From Nostoc edaphicum CCNP1411 (GTDB taxonomy: Bacteria > Cyanobacteriota > Cyanobacteriia > Cyanobacteriales > Nostocaceae), in the NCBI RefSeq assembly GCF_014023275.1, contig NZ_CP054698.1:682001-746000 (forward strand): DNA of 64,000 nucleotides. The letters run 5' to 3'. Position numbers and translations under genes: made by a program. The notes beneath the pieces were generated by a model. The model was given only the letters and a program-made list of their open reading frames with translations, was not told the DNA's origin and ran no database searches. Positions 17,620-27,603 of this stretch are shown here, piece by piece (the stretch's first letter is position 1; every line of letters starts with the position of its first letter).

Positions 17620-17853
17620 ACACACCCTACTGTTGTCCATGCAAAAAGTTCTTTAACCACGTCAACTCGCATCTCTTCCATGTTCTGATAGCGGTGCCAT
17701 CAGTAAAATTTCTCCTCTTCGATATTTAATGCGAGGTGAGGAGCGATCGCCTAATTGCTGACTCAATACTTGATAGTCTTGCCAGTTTCCCAAAAGTTTT
17801 AACACCGCGCCAGGTGGTAACTCAATTCTTTCTGGTGTAATTACGGTATCCAT
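17620..17853 (-). pseudogene. Uma2-family (DUF820) endonuclease remnant, N-terminal
   Basis: The first 63 codons match the start of a Uma2-type protein (ITPERIELPPGAVLKLLGNW, then YRRGEILLMAPLSEHGRDAS) and then stop. The DNA just after the stop still encodes a continuation in another frame (DVVKELF), so a small deletion broke the frame. The catalytic core is missing. It is a dead fragment. Confidence 0.7.
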
Positions 17854-17928
17854 ATACTTTGAGAACGTTTCCTTTTTGGCTTGCTTGCATCCCCATCCTG
17901 TAGAGGGATGGGGATGTAAGCAATATGG

Positions 17929-20889
17929 TTAAACAACCACAAAATTGTTGTTCGTTAGTGACAACCCAGTAGATAATTCTGCAAATTGTACCTGAGTAAA
18001 TGCGCCTGCATTACCATCTTGGTCAAAGAACAATGCACCTGTGGTGGAGTTATAAATAAATCGCTGGGTGCTAGTGGTTGCGGATTCTCCAAGTGTAAAC
18101 TGACTTGTCTTAAGTACACCTGCTGATAAACCGCCACCAAAACCAGCAGCCGATACTTGAATTAGTTCATTAATGGCAACGAAGTCACGTATCCTATCAA
18201 GACCTTCATCGAAACTATTGAAAACAAAGGTATCAATACCACCTTCCCCAAATAGCCTATCATTACCACTGCCACCGATGAGGATAGAATCGCCACTGCC
18301 ACCTCTGAGGGTATCGTCACCATTGCCACCAATGAGGGTGTTATTACCTGAGTTACTAGAGGCTGTCAGGGAATCATCACCATCGCCCCCATCTAATAGA
18401 TTATTGCCTGAACCGAAAACATTCAATATATCGTTACCATTGCCCCCATATAATACATTATTGCCTGCACTGGAAACACCCAATATATCGTTACCATCGC
18501 CCCCATCTAATAGATTATTGCCTGTTGAACTGTAAATATCCAAATAATCGTTACCAGCACCACCGTTGAGAGTGTTATCGCCAGATATGCTACCGCTAAC
18601 AAAATTTCCGAATTCGTCGTAGTAAATGTCACTCAAGGCCTGTAAAGAATCATTGCCATCGCCTCCATTGAGGAGGTGATTTCCTGTTGAAAGACTAATA
18701 TCCAATAAATCGTCACCAGCACCGCCATCTACTGTATCGTTACCATTGCCTGGGCGAAGCGTATCATTACCATTGCTTCCCAAAAGATAATCATCATAGT
18801 CTGTACCTGTGATATTTAATTGTTCGATATTCTTGTAGCTAAACACTGTTGTGTCCGCCGTCGAAGAAATTACTGTAATGTTAGTAGTAGGATTGAAAGT
18901 CGAAGTAATTCCCGTGGTAGCACTGCTATAACTGAAAGACAAAGAGTCGTTACCTGCTCCCCCGTCTACTGTTTGAGTGACTAACGTAGATAGGGAGTCA
19001 AAATTTAAGGAATCATTGCCATTGCCACCATTGAGGGTGTTATTGCCAGTGCCACCATTGAGAGTGTCATTGCCATCGCCACCGTTGAGAATATTATTGC
19101 CATCGCCACCCCTCAAAATGTCATTGCCACTTAAGCCTTCAAGAATGTCATCACCCCCTTGACCATTGATGACATCATTTGAATTGTCAAAGCCACTAAC
19201 ATTGTTGGATAGGTCGTTTAGGAAGGTGACTGTGTTCTTTTTAAAGACAGTGCTTTGGGTGGAGTTGGCATCGAAGACATCAAAGCTATCGGTGATAGTA
19301 GTTTGCCCATAAAACAGAATATTGCCCAAATCTACAGTGGCTCCAGTAGATTTGGTGAGGTTTTCCAGGTTTTCCAGGGCAAAGTTTTCCAGGATAAATC
19401 TGGTATCACCATACCCTTGAAAGCTGATTTCCAAACTTGTGCCATTCTGGGTGAGAAGTAAATTGTCGGCAGTGAAGTTACTATCGTCTTGGAATATCAG
19501 AGTGTCCACTTCGGCTATGACTGCTGCTGTGGGGTTTGTTCCTTTACCTACTCCATCAAAATCGGCGATCGTAGTAGTGCCATTATTAATGGTGTCGCTG
19601 TAGTACTCGTTGTCGTATAAGCCGTCGTAAACAAATTTATCCTTACCACCGCCGCCTGTAAGGCTATCATTGCCATTACCGCCTGTGAGGCTATCATCGC
19701 CATTACCACCATTAAGGGTGTTATTACCAGTGGCACCAGAGGCTATTAGAGTATCATTGCCATCGCCCCCAGAGAGGAGGTTATTGCCAGACGAGCGAGA
19801 GTTGAAGTAGGAGTCATATCTTTGGTAAATAAAGCCAGAGATGTCTAGAAAATCATTGCCATCGCCTCCAAAAAGCAGGTTATCGCCTGATGATCCACTA
19901 GCACTCAAGATATCATCACCATTACCACCGTTGAGGGTGTTATCGCCATCTGAGCCAGAGTCAGAGTCTGTGTACTGCTCACCCCTTACAATCCCAGAGA
20001 TAGAGAGAGAATCATTGCCATCGCCCCCATCTAAGAGGTTATCGCCTAATGAACCGCTAGCATCTAAAGTATCATCACCAGCACCACCATTGAGGGTATT
20101 GTTGCCTAAAGAGCGATCGTCGTAGCTTGGTGAGTAGGCGTTGTAGTAGTTTCCGCCAGAGGTGGAGAGAAAATCATTGCCATCGCCACCATTAAACAGA
20201 TTATTGCTTGAGGGGGAGTCAGCATACAAAGTATCGTCACCAACACCACCGTTGAGGGTATTATTGCCCGCGCCACCCCTCAAAATGTCATTGCCACTTA
20301 AGCCTTCAAGAATGTCATCACCCCCTTGACCATTGATGACATCATTTGAATTGTCAAAGCCACTAACATTGTTGGATAGGTCGTTTAGGAAGGTGACTGT
20401 GTTTTTTTTAAAGACAGTGCTTTGAGTGGAGTTAGCATCGAAGACATCAAAGCTGTCGGTGATGGTAGTTTGCCCATAAAACAGAATATTACCCAAATCT
20501 ACAGTGGCTCCAGTAGATTTGGTGAGGTTTTCCAGGTTTTCCAGGGCAAAGTTTTCCAGGATGAATTTGTAACTAGCAAAGAAACTACTACCAAACCCTT
20601 GAAAGCCGATTTCCAAACTTGTGCCATTCTGGGCGAGGAGCAAGTTTTGGGCAGTAAAGCCACTATAGCCCTGGAAACTTAAGGTATCCACTTCGGCAAT
20701 GACTGCTGCTGTTGGGTTTGTTCCTTTACCTACTCCACCGAAATCGGTGATCTTATTAATGTAGTTTGAGCCGCTGTCAAAAAAAAATATATCGTTGCCA
20801 CCGCCACCAGTTAGGGTGTCGTTGTAACCGTCGTAATTAAAAGCGCCCTGTAGGGTGTCGTTACCTCTGGTTCCAATGATAATTGCCAT
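17929..20889 (-). CDS. RTX-type calcium-binding repeat protein, probably exported by a type I system
   Basis: A 986-residue protein made of glycine/aspartate-rich RTX nonapeptides (GGxGxDxLx; e.g. NGGDGNDTLNGGTGNN) in many blocks. They start at the N terminus (MAIIIGTRGNDTL) without a signal peptide or catalytic domain. It contains a long internal duplication (see the repeat entry at 19105). The C terminus (DRLFGEGGIDTFVF...LIQVSAAGFGGGL...NSTTGALFFDQDG) is the type found at the export end of cyanobacterial type I substrates. RTX repeats fold into a beta-roll on binding calcium outside the cell. No transporter genes lie beside it. Confidence 0.9.
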   Translation of the reverse strand: MAIIIGTRGNDTLQGAFNYDGYNDTLTGGGGNDIFFFDSGSNYINKITDFGGVGKGTNPTAAVIAEVDTLSFQGYSGFTAQNLLLAQNGTSLEIGFQGFGSSFFASYKFILENFALENLENLTKSTGATVDLGNILFYGQTTITDSFDVFDANSTQSTVFKKNTVTFLNDLSNNVSGFDNSNDVINGQGGDDILEGLSGNDILRGGAGNNTLNGGVGDDTLYADSPSSNNLFNGGDGNDFLSTSGGNYYNAYSPSYDDRSLGNNTLNGGAGDDTLDASGSLGDNLLDGGDGNDSLSISGIVRGEQYTDSDSGSDGDNTLNGGNGDDILSASGSSGDNLLFGGDGNDFLDISGFIYQRYDSYFNSRSSGNNLLSGGDGNDTLIASGATGNNTLNGGNGDDSLTGGNGNDSLTGGGGKDKFVYDGLYDNEYYSDTINNGTTTIADFDGVGKGTNPTAAVIAEVDTLIFQDDSNFTADNLLLTQNGTSLEISFQGYGDTRFILENFALENLENLTKSTGATVDLGNILFYGQTTITDSFDVFDANSTQSTVFKKNTVTFLNDLSNNVSGFDNSNDVINGQGGDDILEGLSGNDILRGGDGNNILNGGDGNDTLNGGTGNNTLNGGNGNDSLNFDSLSTLVTQTVDGGAGNDSLSFSYSSATTGITSTFNPTTNITVISSTADTTVFSYKNIEQLNITGTDYDDYLLGSNGNDTLRPGNGNDTVDGGAGDDLLDISLSTGNHLLNGGDGNDSLQALSDIYYDEFGNFVSGSISGDNTLNGGAGNDYLDIYSSTGNNLLDGGDGNDILGVSSAGNNVLYGGNGNDILNVFGSGNNLLDGGDGDDSLTASSNSGNNTLIGGNGDDTLRGGSGDSILIGGSGNDRLFGEGGIDTFVFNSFDEGLDRIRDFVAINELIQVSAAGFGGGLSAGVLKTSQFTLGESATTSTQRFIYNSTTGALFFDQDGNAGAFTQVQFAELSTGLSLTNNNFVVV
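19105..20569 (-). repeat. Two ~300-bp near-identical direct repeats inside the RTX gene
   Basis: Bases ~19105-19400 and ~20273-20569 are almost identical. They encode the same segment (TVDLGNILFYGQTTITDSFD, SGFDNSNDVINGQGGDD, LEGLSGNDILRGG). They are separated by ~870 bp of other RTX repeats. Such copies can recombine and change the number of RTX blocks. Confidence 0.9.
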
Positions 20890-21769
20890 AAGTTTTTCCT
20901 GATTGAATGGATTTTTGGAGTAAATTCAGTTGTCAATAATCGAGTTAATGCTGTTTGATGGCACAAATAATTTGCCAAAAGTTCAATCTTTCGGCATACA
21001 ATATTCACTCTTTAGATAGATAGACTCGCCAATTGTTCATTAAATATTTCCCCTTTAATTCGCTTTCAAATATTACTTATCCCGGTATTGAGGACTATCT
21101 AAGTCTTAAGCACTGCACAAAATTTTAGTTGCTTTGTCAATGCATAAGTCTTACTAGTTTAAAAATAGGGAAAACTTGAGATGGCATAAAACACGGAATT
21201 GTTATGCATTCGTTGTCAGCCTAGCTTGCCGCCGTCGGCATCGCCCTTGAATTTCTATCTGAAAAATAGAAAACATCAAAATAACCTGACATCTAAGTAA
21301 ATATCGAATATTTACTTAGATGTCTATCTTTTCAAAAAATCTTTGCATACTCTTCATATTTGTAAAAGACCATTTAGAAAGTAAATGTTAAATTGTAGCG
21401 TGCATTATCGCTGAGAGTACGACACCTGGGAATATGGTGCGTTACGGCTAAATTAGACTTTCTCAAACCCTCAAATTCCTACACAGCCGTAACACACCTA
21501 CTTAATATTTACTTTATAAATCAATACGATTCAGTTAAGGGCTAAGTGTACAAAATTGTGGGTTTTCGAGACGCGATAAATCGCCGTCTCTACAAGTGTT
21601 TTGGTCTTATCTGAACTATAAATAGGCTCTAACCATTCCCCCCTGCCCACTGCCCACTGCCTCTTTTGCAAAGGGGAGAGCCATGCCTACGGCAGCAAGC
21701 TACGCAAACAATGGTAATCAAAATCTGATAAATTAAGTACACTCAGATGCTATATATGTATAAGTTTTT
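20890..21769. other. Gene-free stretch with dispersed repeats
   Basis: 880 bp without a credible gene. It includes a dispersed repeat at 21437-21521 (inverted copy near 53105-53185), the GACGCGATAAATCGCC block at 21566, and the upstream region of the gamma-glutamyltranspeptidase gene. No promoter boxes can be called with confidence. Confidence 0.6.
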
Positions 21770-23566
21770 ATGAGAAATGGTATAAAAATGCTTACTGTTA
21801 CTCAAGCCAAGCCAGTTGCGATGCCTGCGACGCACGTAGCCATCGCAGTCTTTTCTTTCACCCTCTTTGTTTACAGCCAAGTCGCCTCGGCTGCTTTAAC
21901 TTTACCCCTACGCAGCAAAAAGGGAATGGTGGTTTCAGCCCATCCCCTAGCGAGTGAAGCGGGAATTTCGATGTTACGCAAAGGTGGTAATGCAGTGGAT
22001 GCAGCTGTAGCCACAACCTTTGCAATTTCTGTAGTTGAGCCTTTTTCAGCCGGAATCGGTGGCGGCGGATTTTTGCTGATGCACTCTGAGAAAACTGGCG
22101 ACATCAAAGCATTAGATTTCCGTGAACGCGCACCCCTGAAAGCTACAAAAAATATGTATCTTGACGCAGAAGGAAAGGTGCGTCCCAATGCAAGTATTAA
22201 AGGTTATTTAGCAGTGGCGACACCAGGAACGGTGTCGGGACTTTATGAAGTGCATCGTCGCTATGGTAAGCTTTCTTGGCAAGAGGTGATGAAACCTGCG
22301 ATCGCACTCGCTAAAGATGGCTTCATTCTGGGCGATGTAGCAACTTGGCGTTATCTGCAAACAAACCAATCTAGCCAGCCAGCACTTCTTAACAATCCAG
22401 CCCTGCGGGAAATATTCACTCGCAAGGGTGAATTTTACAAACCAGGGGACAAGCTAGTGCAGCGTGATTTAGCACGTACTTTAGCTACAATTGCCCAAAA
22501 TCCCCAAAGTTTTTACACCGGAAGTATTGCTCGTGCGATCGCTTCTGATATGGTAAAAAATGGTGGTTTAATTACTTTAGAAGACCTCAAAGCCTACAAA
22601 CCAATCTGGCGCACTCCCGTTTGTGGAAATTTTCGCCAAGCTAAAATTTGCTCAATGCCACCACCTTCATCGGGAGGCGTTCACCTATTGCAGATTTTAA
22701 ATATTATTGGTGATACCGATTTTAAATCTTTGAGATGGCATCATCCCGACGCTATACATTTAATGGTAGAGGCAATGAAGATTGCTTACAGCGATCGCTC
22801 ACAATATTTAGGCGATCCTGATTTTGTCAAAGTCCCTGTACAAGAACTGCTTAGTCCAGCTTACGCCAAAAAACGCCGTCAAGAAATTAATATGCAAGTG
22901 GCTAGACCCTCGATCGAGATCAAGCCAGTAGATTTGAATTCCAAATGTCTGCGTTTTTCCCCATCCCCTTGTCCTCGGTATGAATCTCCTGAAACCAGCC
23001 ATCTTAGTGTTGTGGATGAAGAACGCAACGCCGTGAGTTTGACTTTCACGATTAATCTCAGTTTTGGTGCTGGTATAGTGACACCAAGAACTGGAATTGT
23101 CCTCAACAATGAGATGGATGATTTTGCTGCTGCGCCAGGAGTACCTAATGCCTTTGGTTTGGTTGGTAACGATGCCAATAGCATTGCACCCCGCAAAACT
23201 CCTCTATCCAGCATGACTCCCACAATTGTCACAGAAAATGGTCATTTTCGGATGGCAGTGGGTGCGCCTGGTGGTAGCACCATCATCACCCAGGTTTTGC
23301 AAGTGATTTTAAATGTGCTGGAATACAACATGGATGTTGGTGCGGCTGTTTCTGTTCCACGCATACATCATCAATGGCTACCAGATGAGTTGCGCGTCGA
23401 ATCCTGGGGCTTAGATGCTTTAACTGTGCAAGACTTACGCCGTCGGGGACACAAAATAAAGGAAACTGCTCCCTGGGGTAATGGTAACGCGATCGCGGTT
23501 ACACCCGATGGAACTCTAGAAGGGGCCGCCGATCCTCGCGGTGAAGGTTCCCCAAGAGGTTTGTGA
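21770..23566 (+). CDS. ggt: Gamma-glutamyltranspeptidase (glutathione hydrolase)
   Basis: A 598-residue precursor with an N-terminal export signal (residues ~20-42, VAIAVFSFTLFVYSQVASAA). Family landmarks: GMVVSAHPLASEAGISMLRKGG, AVDAAVAT, and PFSAGIGGGGFLL. The self-cleavage site and nucleophile is Thr at residue ~409 in ETSHLSVVD, which becomes the first residue of the small subunit. The small subunit carries LNNEMDDF, PLSSMTPTIV and GAPGGSTIITQV, which bind the gamma-glutamyl group. It degrades glutathione or transfers its gamma-glutamyl group in the periplasm. ATG 21770 is used; ATG 21788 is also possible. Monocistronic. Confidence 0.95.
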   Translation: MRNGIKMLTVTQAKPVAMPATHVAIAVFSFTLFVYSQVASAALTLPLRSKKGMVVSAHPLASEAGISMLRKGGNAVDAAVATTFAISVVEPFSAGIGGGGFLLMHSEKTGDIKALDFRERAPLKATKNMYLDAEGKVRPNASIKGYLAVATPGTVSGLYEVHRRYGKLSWQEVMKPAIALAKDGFILGDVATWRYLQTNQSSQPALLNNPALREIFTRKGEFYKPGDKLVQRDLARTLATIAQNPQSFYTGSIARAIASDMVKNGGLITLEDLKAYKPIWRTPVCGNFRQAKICSMPPPSSGGVHLLQILNIIGDTDFKSLRWHHPDAIHLMVEAMKIAYSDRSQYLGDPDFVKVPVQELLSPAYAKKRRQEINMQVARPSIEIKPVDLNSKCLRFSPSPCPRYESPETSHLSVVDEERNAVSLTFTINLSFGAGIVTPRTGIVLNNEMDDFAAAPGVPNAFGLVGNDANSIAPRKTPLSSMTPTIVTENGHFRMAVGAPGGSTIITQVLQVILNVLEYNMDVGAAVSVPRIHHQWLPDELRVESWGLDALTVQDLRRRGHKIKETAPWGNGNAIAVTPDGTLEGAADPRGEGSPRGL

Positions 23567-23604
23567 GCGAGTGAGAAATTGGGGAGACGCAACGACGCGC
23601 AGAA

Positions 23605-23670
23605 TAACTAATGATAAATGACCAATGACAAATAACAAATGACCAATGACAAATGACAAATGACAAATAA
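23605..23670. repeat. Heptanucleotide tandem repeat (CAAATGA type)
   Basis: Imperfect tandem copies of the 7-mer CAAATGA lie between the two convergent genes. Tracts with the same 7-base period but other sequence occur at 17175, 24300, 29020, 46537, 50610, 50696, 56341 and 61510. Confidence 0.85.
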
Positions 23671-23934
23671 CTATTGATTTTGAATTGTTGACTCTGCGTA
23701 GCTGCTGTTGCCAAACTCGTTTGCCCTTGCGCTAGGTACTAATGTCCAACCTGCTTTCAGAAGTTTTTGATAAGTTGCCCAACCTTTAGAACCACCTGGT
23801 ATTTGATAATCTGGGACTGCAAAATGTCCAAAAGTGGTGTAGGGACGCCAAGGCTGATTGGGTTCTGTCTGCAAATACAAAATTTTCTCTCCATCGCCAC
23901 CAGACTTAGATAACCAGCACATTTGTCGATGCAT
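23671..23934 (-). CDS. Small conserved hypothetical protein
   Basis: An 87-residue soluble protein with a strong ribosome-binding site (AAAGGAG, seven bases before the ATG at 23934). The middle is Trp- and aromatic-rich (PNQPWRPYTTFGHFAVPDYQ, then GGSKGWATYQKLLKAGWTLV). Codon use looks coding. Function and family are unknown to me. It converges with the gamma-glutamyltranspeptidase gene across a heptamer-repeat tract. Confidence 0.65.
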   Translation of the reverse strand: MHRQMCWLSKSGGDGEKILYLQTEPNQPWRPYTTFGHFAVPDYQIPGGSKGWATYQKLLKAGWTLVPSARANEFGNSSYAESTIQNQ

Positions 23935-24287
23935 TGCAAACTCCTTTGCTTTTAGCTAATAACTAACGCATAATGACAGAATTTTGTCAAGTTACACCTC
24001 ACCCTTGTGGAGTAATTTTTTGCCTAATACTTTAGACAAGGTGTAATTAATTTCTATCCATTATTAGGATAATTACTTAACAATTCATGCCTAGAGGACA
24101 GCTGTTAGTAGGACACAAAGATAAACAGTTTTCGCTCACCTTCTTGATTGGGTGAGATTTTTCTAATGTTATCCGCGTTTTTTATGATTGGGTGTAACAA
24201 TAACTACTGTTTTGACTGGGGTTCGCAATCAGACTATTTGTTTTTCTGATTATATTAATCACAGATTTTGGAAATGACTTATAAAAC

Positions 24288-24502
24288 AGGAGTCAGAATT
24301 CAGAATTCAGAATTCAGAATTGGTGAATACTCTACCCATAAAGGGATAGAGTTTTAAGGCGAGAATATTTTAATTTTTTTCACCCACTAAACACTTGCTT
24401 TTTACCAATATTCGTCACCCACTCGTACAGAATTCATCCGCTCATTCTGACCAAAGCTAACGAAAACGTCTCTGGCTTTGCTCCTGAGTTCTGAATTCTT
24501 CT
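24288..24502. repeat. Repeat with inverted ends and an AGAATTC heptamer tract
   Basis: The left part AGGAGTCAGAATTCAGAATT and the right part GAGTTCTGAATTCTT are inverted, and the left end contains four copies of the 7-mer CAGAATT. The rest of the gap 23935-24630 is AT-rich, with no gene or other feature that I can support. Confidence 0.6.
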
Positions 24503-24630
24503 TATAAATTTTTGTTGATTAGAAGTAGTGCAGGGAGAATTTGCCCAACTACAGCTAAAATTAATAAATACAATAGAATAAAGAGCAATTTAACAATCCA
24601 AAGCGCTCTATCAATCATTCAGCAAGCACT

Positions 24631-25750
24631 ATGGAAGTCTTAGAACTCAAACGCGAAATCGAAACGTTGTCTGGCCGCCTGGGTAAAACCCAGGACTATC
24701 TTTGACGTACCTGCACTGACAGCCAAAATTCAAGACCTCGAAAAAATATCTGCTCAACCAGAATTTTGGAATGACCAAACCCAAGCCCAACAAACCCTAC
24801 AAGAACTCAACGACCTGAAAGCCCACCTCCAGCAATACGATCAGTGGCACGCCAATTTAGAAGATACTAAGGCAGTTGTTGAGTTATTGGAGTTAGAAAC
24901 CGATGAGGCACTACTCCAAGAAGCGGAATCTACCATCACTAAACTGAATCGTGACCTTGACCAGTGGGAGTTACAACAGTTACTTTCCGGGCCTTATGAT
25001 GCTGAAGGTGCTGTACTGACCATTAGTGCTGGCGCTGGTGGCACAGATGCTCAAGACTGGGCATTTATGCTGATGCGGATGTACACCCGTTGGGGCGAAG
25101 CTCACGGCTATAAGGTAACTTTGGCTGAAGAGTCGGAAGGTGATGAAGCCGGAATTAAATCGGCAACCCTAGAAATTACTGGTCGCTATGCTTATGGTTA
25201 CTTGCGATCGGAAATGGGTACACATCGCTTAGTGCGGATTTCACCTTTTAATGCCAACGGTAAGCGACAAACCAGTTTTGCCGGGGTGGAAGTAATGCCG
25301 CAGATTGATAACTCTGTGCAATTGGATATTCCAGACAAAGATTTGGAAATCACCACAACTCGGTCTGGTGGTAAAGGTGGACAAAACGTCAACAAAGTAG
25401 AAACTGCGGTGCGGATTGTTCACCTTCCCACGGGTCTTGCTGTGCGCTGTACAGAAGAGCGATCGCAACTGCAAAATAAAGAAAAAGCCCTAAATCGCCT
25501 TAAAGCAAAGCTGTTGGTCATAGCCAAAGAGCAACGTGCCCAAGAAATTGCCGAAATTCGTGGCGATATGGTGGAAGCCTCCTGGGGAAATCAAATCCGT
25601 AACTATGTATTTCACCCTTACCAAATGGTGAAAGACTTGCGTACAAACACGGAAACAACAGCGATTGGCGATATTATGAATGGTGAACTTGATACATTCA
25701 TCCAAGCTTATCTGCGCCAAGAAAATAAACTAGTAGAAAACACTCCTTGA
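24631..25750 (+). CDS. prfB: Peptide chain release factor 2, made by programmed +1 frameshift
   Basis: The first frame runs from ATG 24631 ([13 protein letters not shown]...TQDYL) to a TGA at 24703-24705. Slipping one base at CTT-TGA-C continues in frame +1 ([14 protein letters not shown]) to 25750, giving 372 residues, the usual RF2 length. The C-terminal domain has the catalytic GGQ motif in [13 protein letters not shown]2 reads UGA and UAA stops; the in-frame UGA senses low RF2 and so regulates its own synthesis. No start is needed at the downstream TTG 24887. The gene is single and followed by a hairpin. Confidence 0.96.
24691..24706 (+). promoter_or_regulatory. prfB: RF2 +1 frameshift site
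   Basis: The sequence CAGGACTATCTTTGAC contains the canonical slippery CTT TGA C. A Shine-Dalgarno-like AGGA lies four bases upstream of the CTT; the spacing and core are less perfect than the AGGGGG seen in Escherichia coli. Confidence 0.93.
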
Positions 25751-25767
25751 TAATTGAGGGTTATTTA

Positions 25768-25811
25768 CAAGTAGTAAGTAAATTGTTTTTAAGATTACTT
25801 ACTACTTGTTA
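25768..25811 (+). terminator. Long hairpin after prfB
   Basis: A perfect 15-bp stem (ACAAGTAGTAAGTAA / TTACTTACTACTTGT) lies 20 bp after the prfB stop. There is no strong T-run behind it, so it may be an RNA-stabilising hairpin or weak terminator. A further palindromic repeat (CAGAGGCAGGAGG-type) fills 25815-25927. Confidence 0.55.
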
Positions 25812-26016
25812 TCAGGAAAGGCAGAGGGCAGGAGGCTCAGTTGGCAGAAGGGAATTTTGATTCTGGCGCTGAATCCTCAACTGAGGTAAAACAATAAAAG
25901 CCTTCTGCCTCCTGCCTTCTGCCTTCATTGATAAATTTCTCAGCAAGATACAGGCGATCGCCATTCTATCCCAGACCAACTGTTACAGTTATAAAAGAGT
26001 CTGTAGACAAATAACT

Positions 26017-26172
26017 ATGAGCAACTCTCCTTCATCAGAACCTCAACCTAGCTACGTAAAACTCGCCATGCGAAACATGGTGCGGAAGGGTGCAACTTCC
26101 CTGAAGCATTTTGCGTTGACTGCTGTAGGGCTTTTAGCTCTCCTTGTTGGTCTTGCTTACCTAACTCACTAA
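26017..26172 (+). CDS. DUF3285 family small membrane protein
   Basis: 51 residues. The N terminus is polar (MSNSPSSEPQPSYVKLAMRN), followed by a basic MVRKGATSLKHF and one membrane helix (LTAVGLLALLVGLAYLTH). This matches the short DUF3285 family, which is restricted to cyanobacteria and has no known function. It lies 34 bp before ybeY on the same strand, an arrangement that suggests cotranscription. Confidence 0.85.
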   Translation: MSNSPSSEPQPSYVKLAMRNMVRKGATSLKHFALTAVGLLALLVGLAYLTH

Positions 26173-26205
26173 CGACAAATCGTAAACCTCAGACTAGGAG
26201 ACTGT

Positions 26206-26739
26206 GTGCCCCTGAGAGTTGAACTATATGTGGAGGAGTATTTTTACGAGTTGTCCCCGACAACATCTGTAAAAATTGGGGACACCCATGCCCGAATTAC
26301 TCCTGAAACTTGGGAAAATTGGTTTAATAACTGGTTGGAAATACTTCACCCTCAGATTCCGCCAGCGCCAAGTTATGAAATTGGGTTGCGTTTGACAGAT
26401 GACTCGCAAATTCAAGAACTCAATTCTCAGTATCGTCAACAAAATAAGCCTACCGATGTTTTAGCCTTTGCTGCTTTGGAGGTGGATTTTCCTCAAAGCG
26501 AAGAAATGCTAACCTCTGTGCCATTATATCTAGGTGATATTATTGTGTCTGTAGATACGGCACAACGCCAAGCTCAACAACAAGAACATAGTTTACCAAC
26601 TGAACTAGCCTGGTTAGCTGCTCATGGTTTATTGCACTTGTTAGGCTGGGATCATCCTGATGAAGAAAGTTTGGAGCGAATGTTAGAACAGCAAGTGAGA
26701 TTGCTGAACGCAATAGGTATTACTATTGACATTGAATAG
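26206..26739 (+). CDS. ybeY: Endoribonuclease YbeY (16S rRNA maturation)
   Basis: 177 residues from a GTG start at 26206, chosen because AGGAG ends five bases upstream. The zinc site is in HGLLHLLGWDH (three His), preceded by LGDIIVSVDTA and PTDVLAFA, all typical of YbeY. It is a zinc-dependent endoribonuclease needed for 16S rRNA 3'-end processing and ribosome quality control. It is followed by a diacylglycerol-kinase-family gene, the order seen in many bacteria. Confidence 0.95.
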   Translation: MPLRVELYVEEYFYELSPTTSVKIGDTHARITPETWENWFNNWLEILHPQIPPAPSYEIGLRLTDDSQIQELNSQYRQQNKPTDVLAFAALEVDFPQSEEMLTSVPLYLGDIIVSVDTAQRQAQQQEHSLPTELAWLAAHGLLHLLGWDHPDEESLERMLEQQVRLLNAIGITIDIE

Positions 26740-26892
26740 CAGTAGCTTGTGTATCCGTTAGTGTCAATTTTTGGTAATACTTTTATAATACTTCTGTGGA
26801 AAATTCCCTAAAGATTGCCTCAAAGTTAATTCTGCCATTAAGATTGGCAAATATTCCCACTGTAGCAACTCTATCTTTGTATTTTTAAGTCT

Positions 26893-27348
26893 ATGTCCCA
26901 AAAAATTTCTCCACCACCAACGCCTACCTCGTTACAAACACTTGTGTCTAACGAACGAGAATTCTCTTGGAAAGTAGCCTCTAATTTATTTGTTAGTTTT
27001 AAATATGCTTGGGCTGGAATCAGCTATAGTTTTCAAACTCAACGTAATTTTCGCATCCATGTAAGTGTTTGTGCTTTAGCGATCGCTTTAAGCGTTTTTT
27101 TACATCTGCAAGCGGTGGAAATAGCGGTAATTGGTATAACTAGTGGTTTAGTTTTGGCATTAGAGTTAATAAATACAGCGATCGAGTCCCTTGTGGATTT
27201 AACCGTTAAGCAGACATACCATGATCTGGCAAAAATTGCTAAAGATTGTGCAGCCGGTGCAGTCCTTGTCTCTGCTTTAGTAGCGGTGCTAGTAGCTGGT
27301 ACGCTATTGCTCCCTCCTCTGGTAACGTTAATTATATCGGCTTTGTAA
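26893..27348 (+). CDS. dgkA: Diacylglycerol/undecaprenol kinase family protein
   Basis: A 151-residue membrane protein. After a polar N-terminal extension of ~35 residues come the DgkA landmarks: SFKYAWAGISYSFQTQRNFRIH, three membrane helices, and the active-site motif ELINTAIESLVDL...KIAKDCAAGAVL (given in two parts). It phosphorylates a membrane lipid, diacylglycerol or undecaprenol; in Gram-negative-type cyanobacteria either is possible. It follows ybeY on the same strand with a 153-bp gap. Confidence 0.9.
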   Translation: MSQKISPPPTPTSLQTLVSNEREFSWKVASNLFVSFKYAWAGISYSFQTQRNFRIHVSVCALAIALSVFLHLQAVEIAVIGITSGLVLALELINTAIESLVDLTVKQTYHDLAKIAKDCAAGAVLVSALVAVLVAGTLLLPPLVTLIISAL

Positions 27349-27603
27349 ATGTGATTTGCGGAGGCGAGCATTTACCGCAGGCATAGCCAGGTGACTCGGT
27401 AAGAGAATTACACTCTGTCCGATTTACTTTGCACAACATATTATAAGCAATTCAAAATTTACGAAGTGGCTTGTCGTAAAGTAGCCGCTTTATATATACG
27501 TGTCCACGTCAGCGTTATTTTTACACCTACCGAACAAATAGCATGAGATATTTGTCTATGCTGTTTGCAACTGATGAGTGTTAAAAACCAGGAGTGATGA
27601 GCT

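Noticed and set aside
18173..20125. Pro/Ser/Leu-rich plus-strand frames opposite the RTX gene
   Set aside because: They are antisense images of Gly/Asp-rich RTX codons.
24887..25750. Separate shorter release-factor gene starting at TTG 24887
   Set aside because: The full RF2 N terminus is encoded upstream and joined by the CTTTGAC frameshift.
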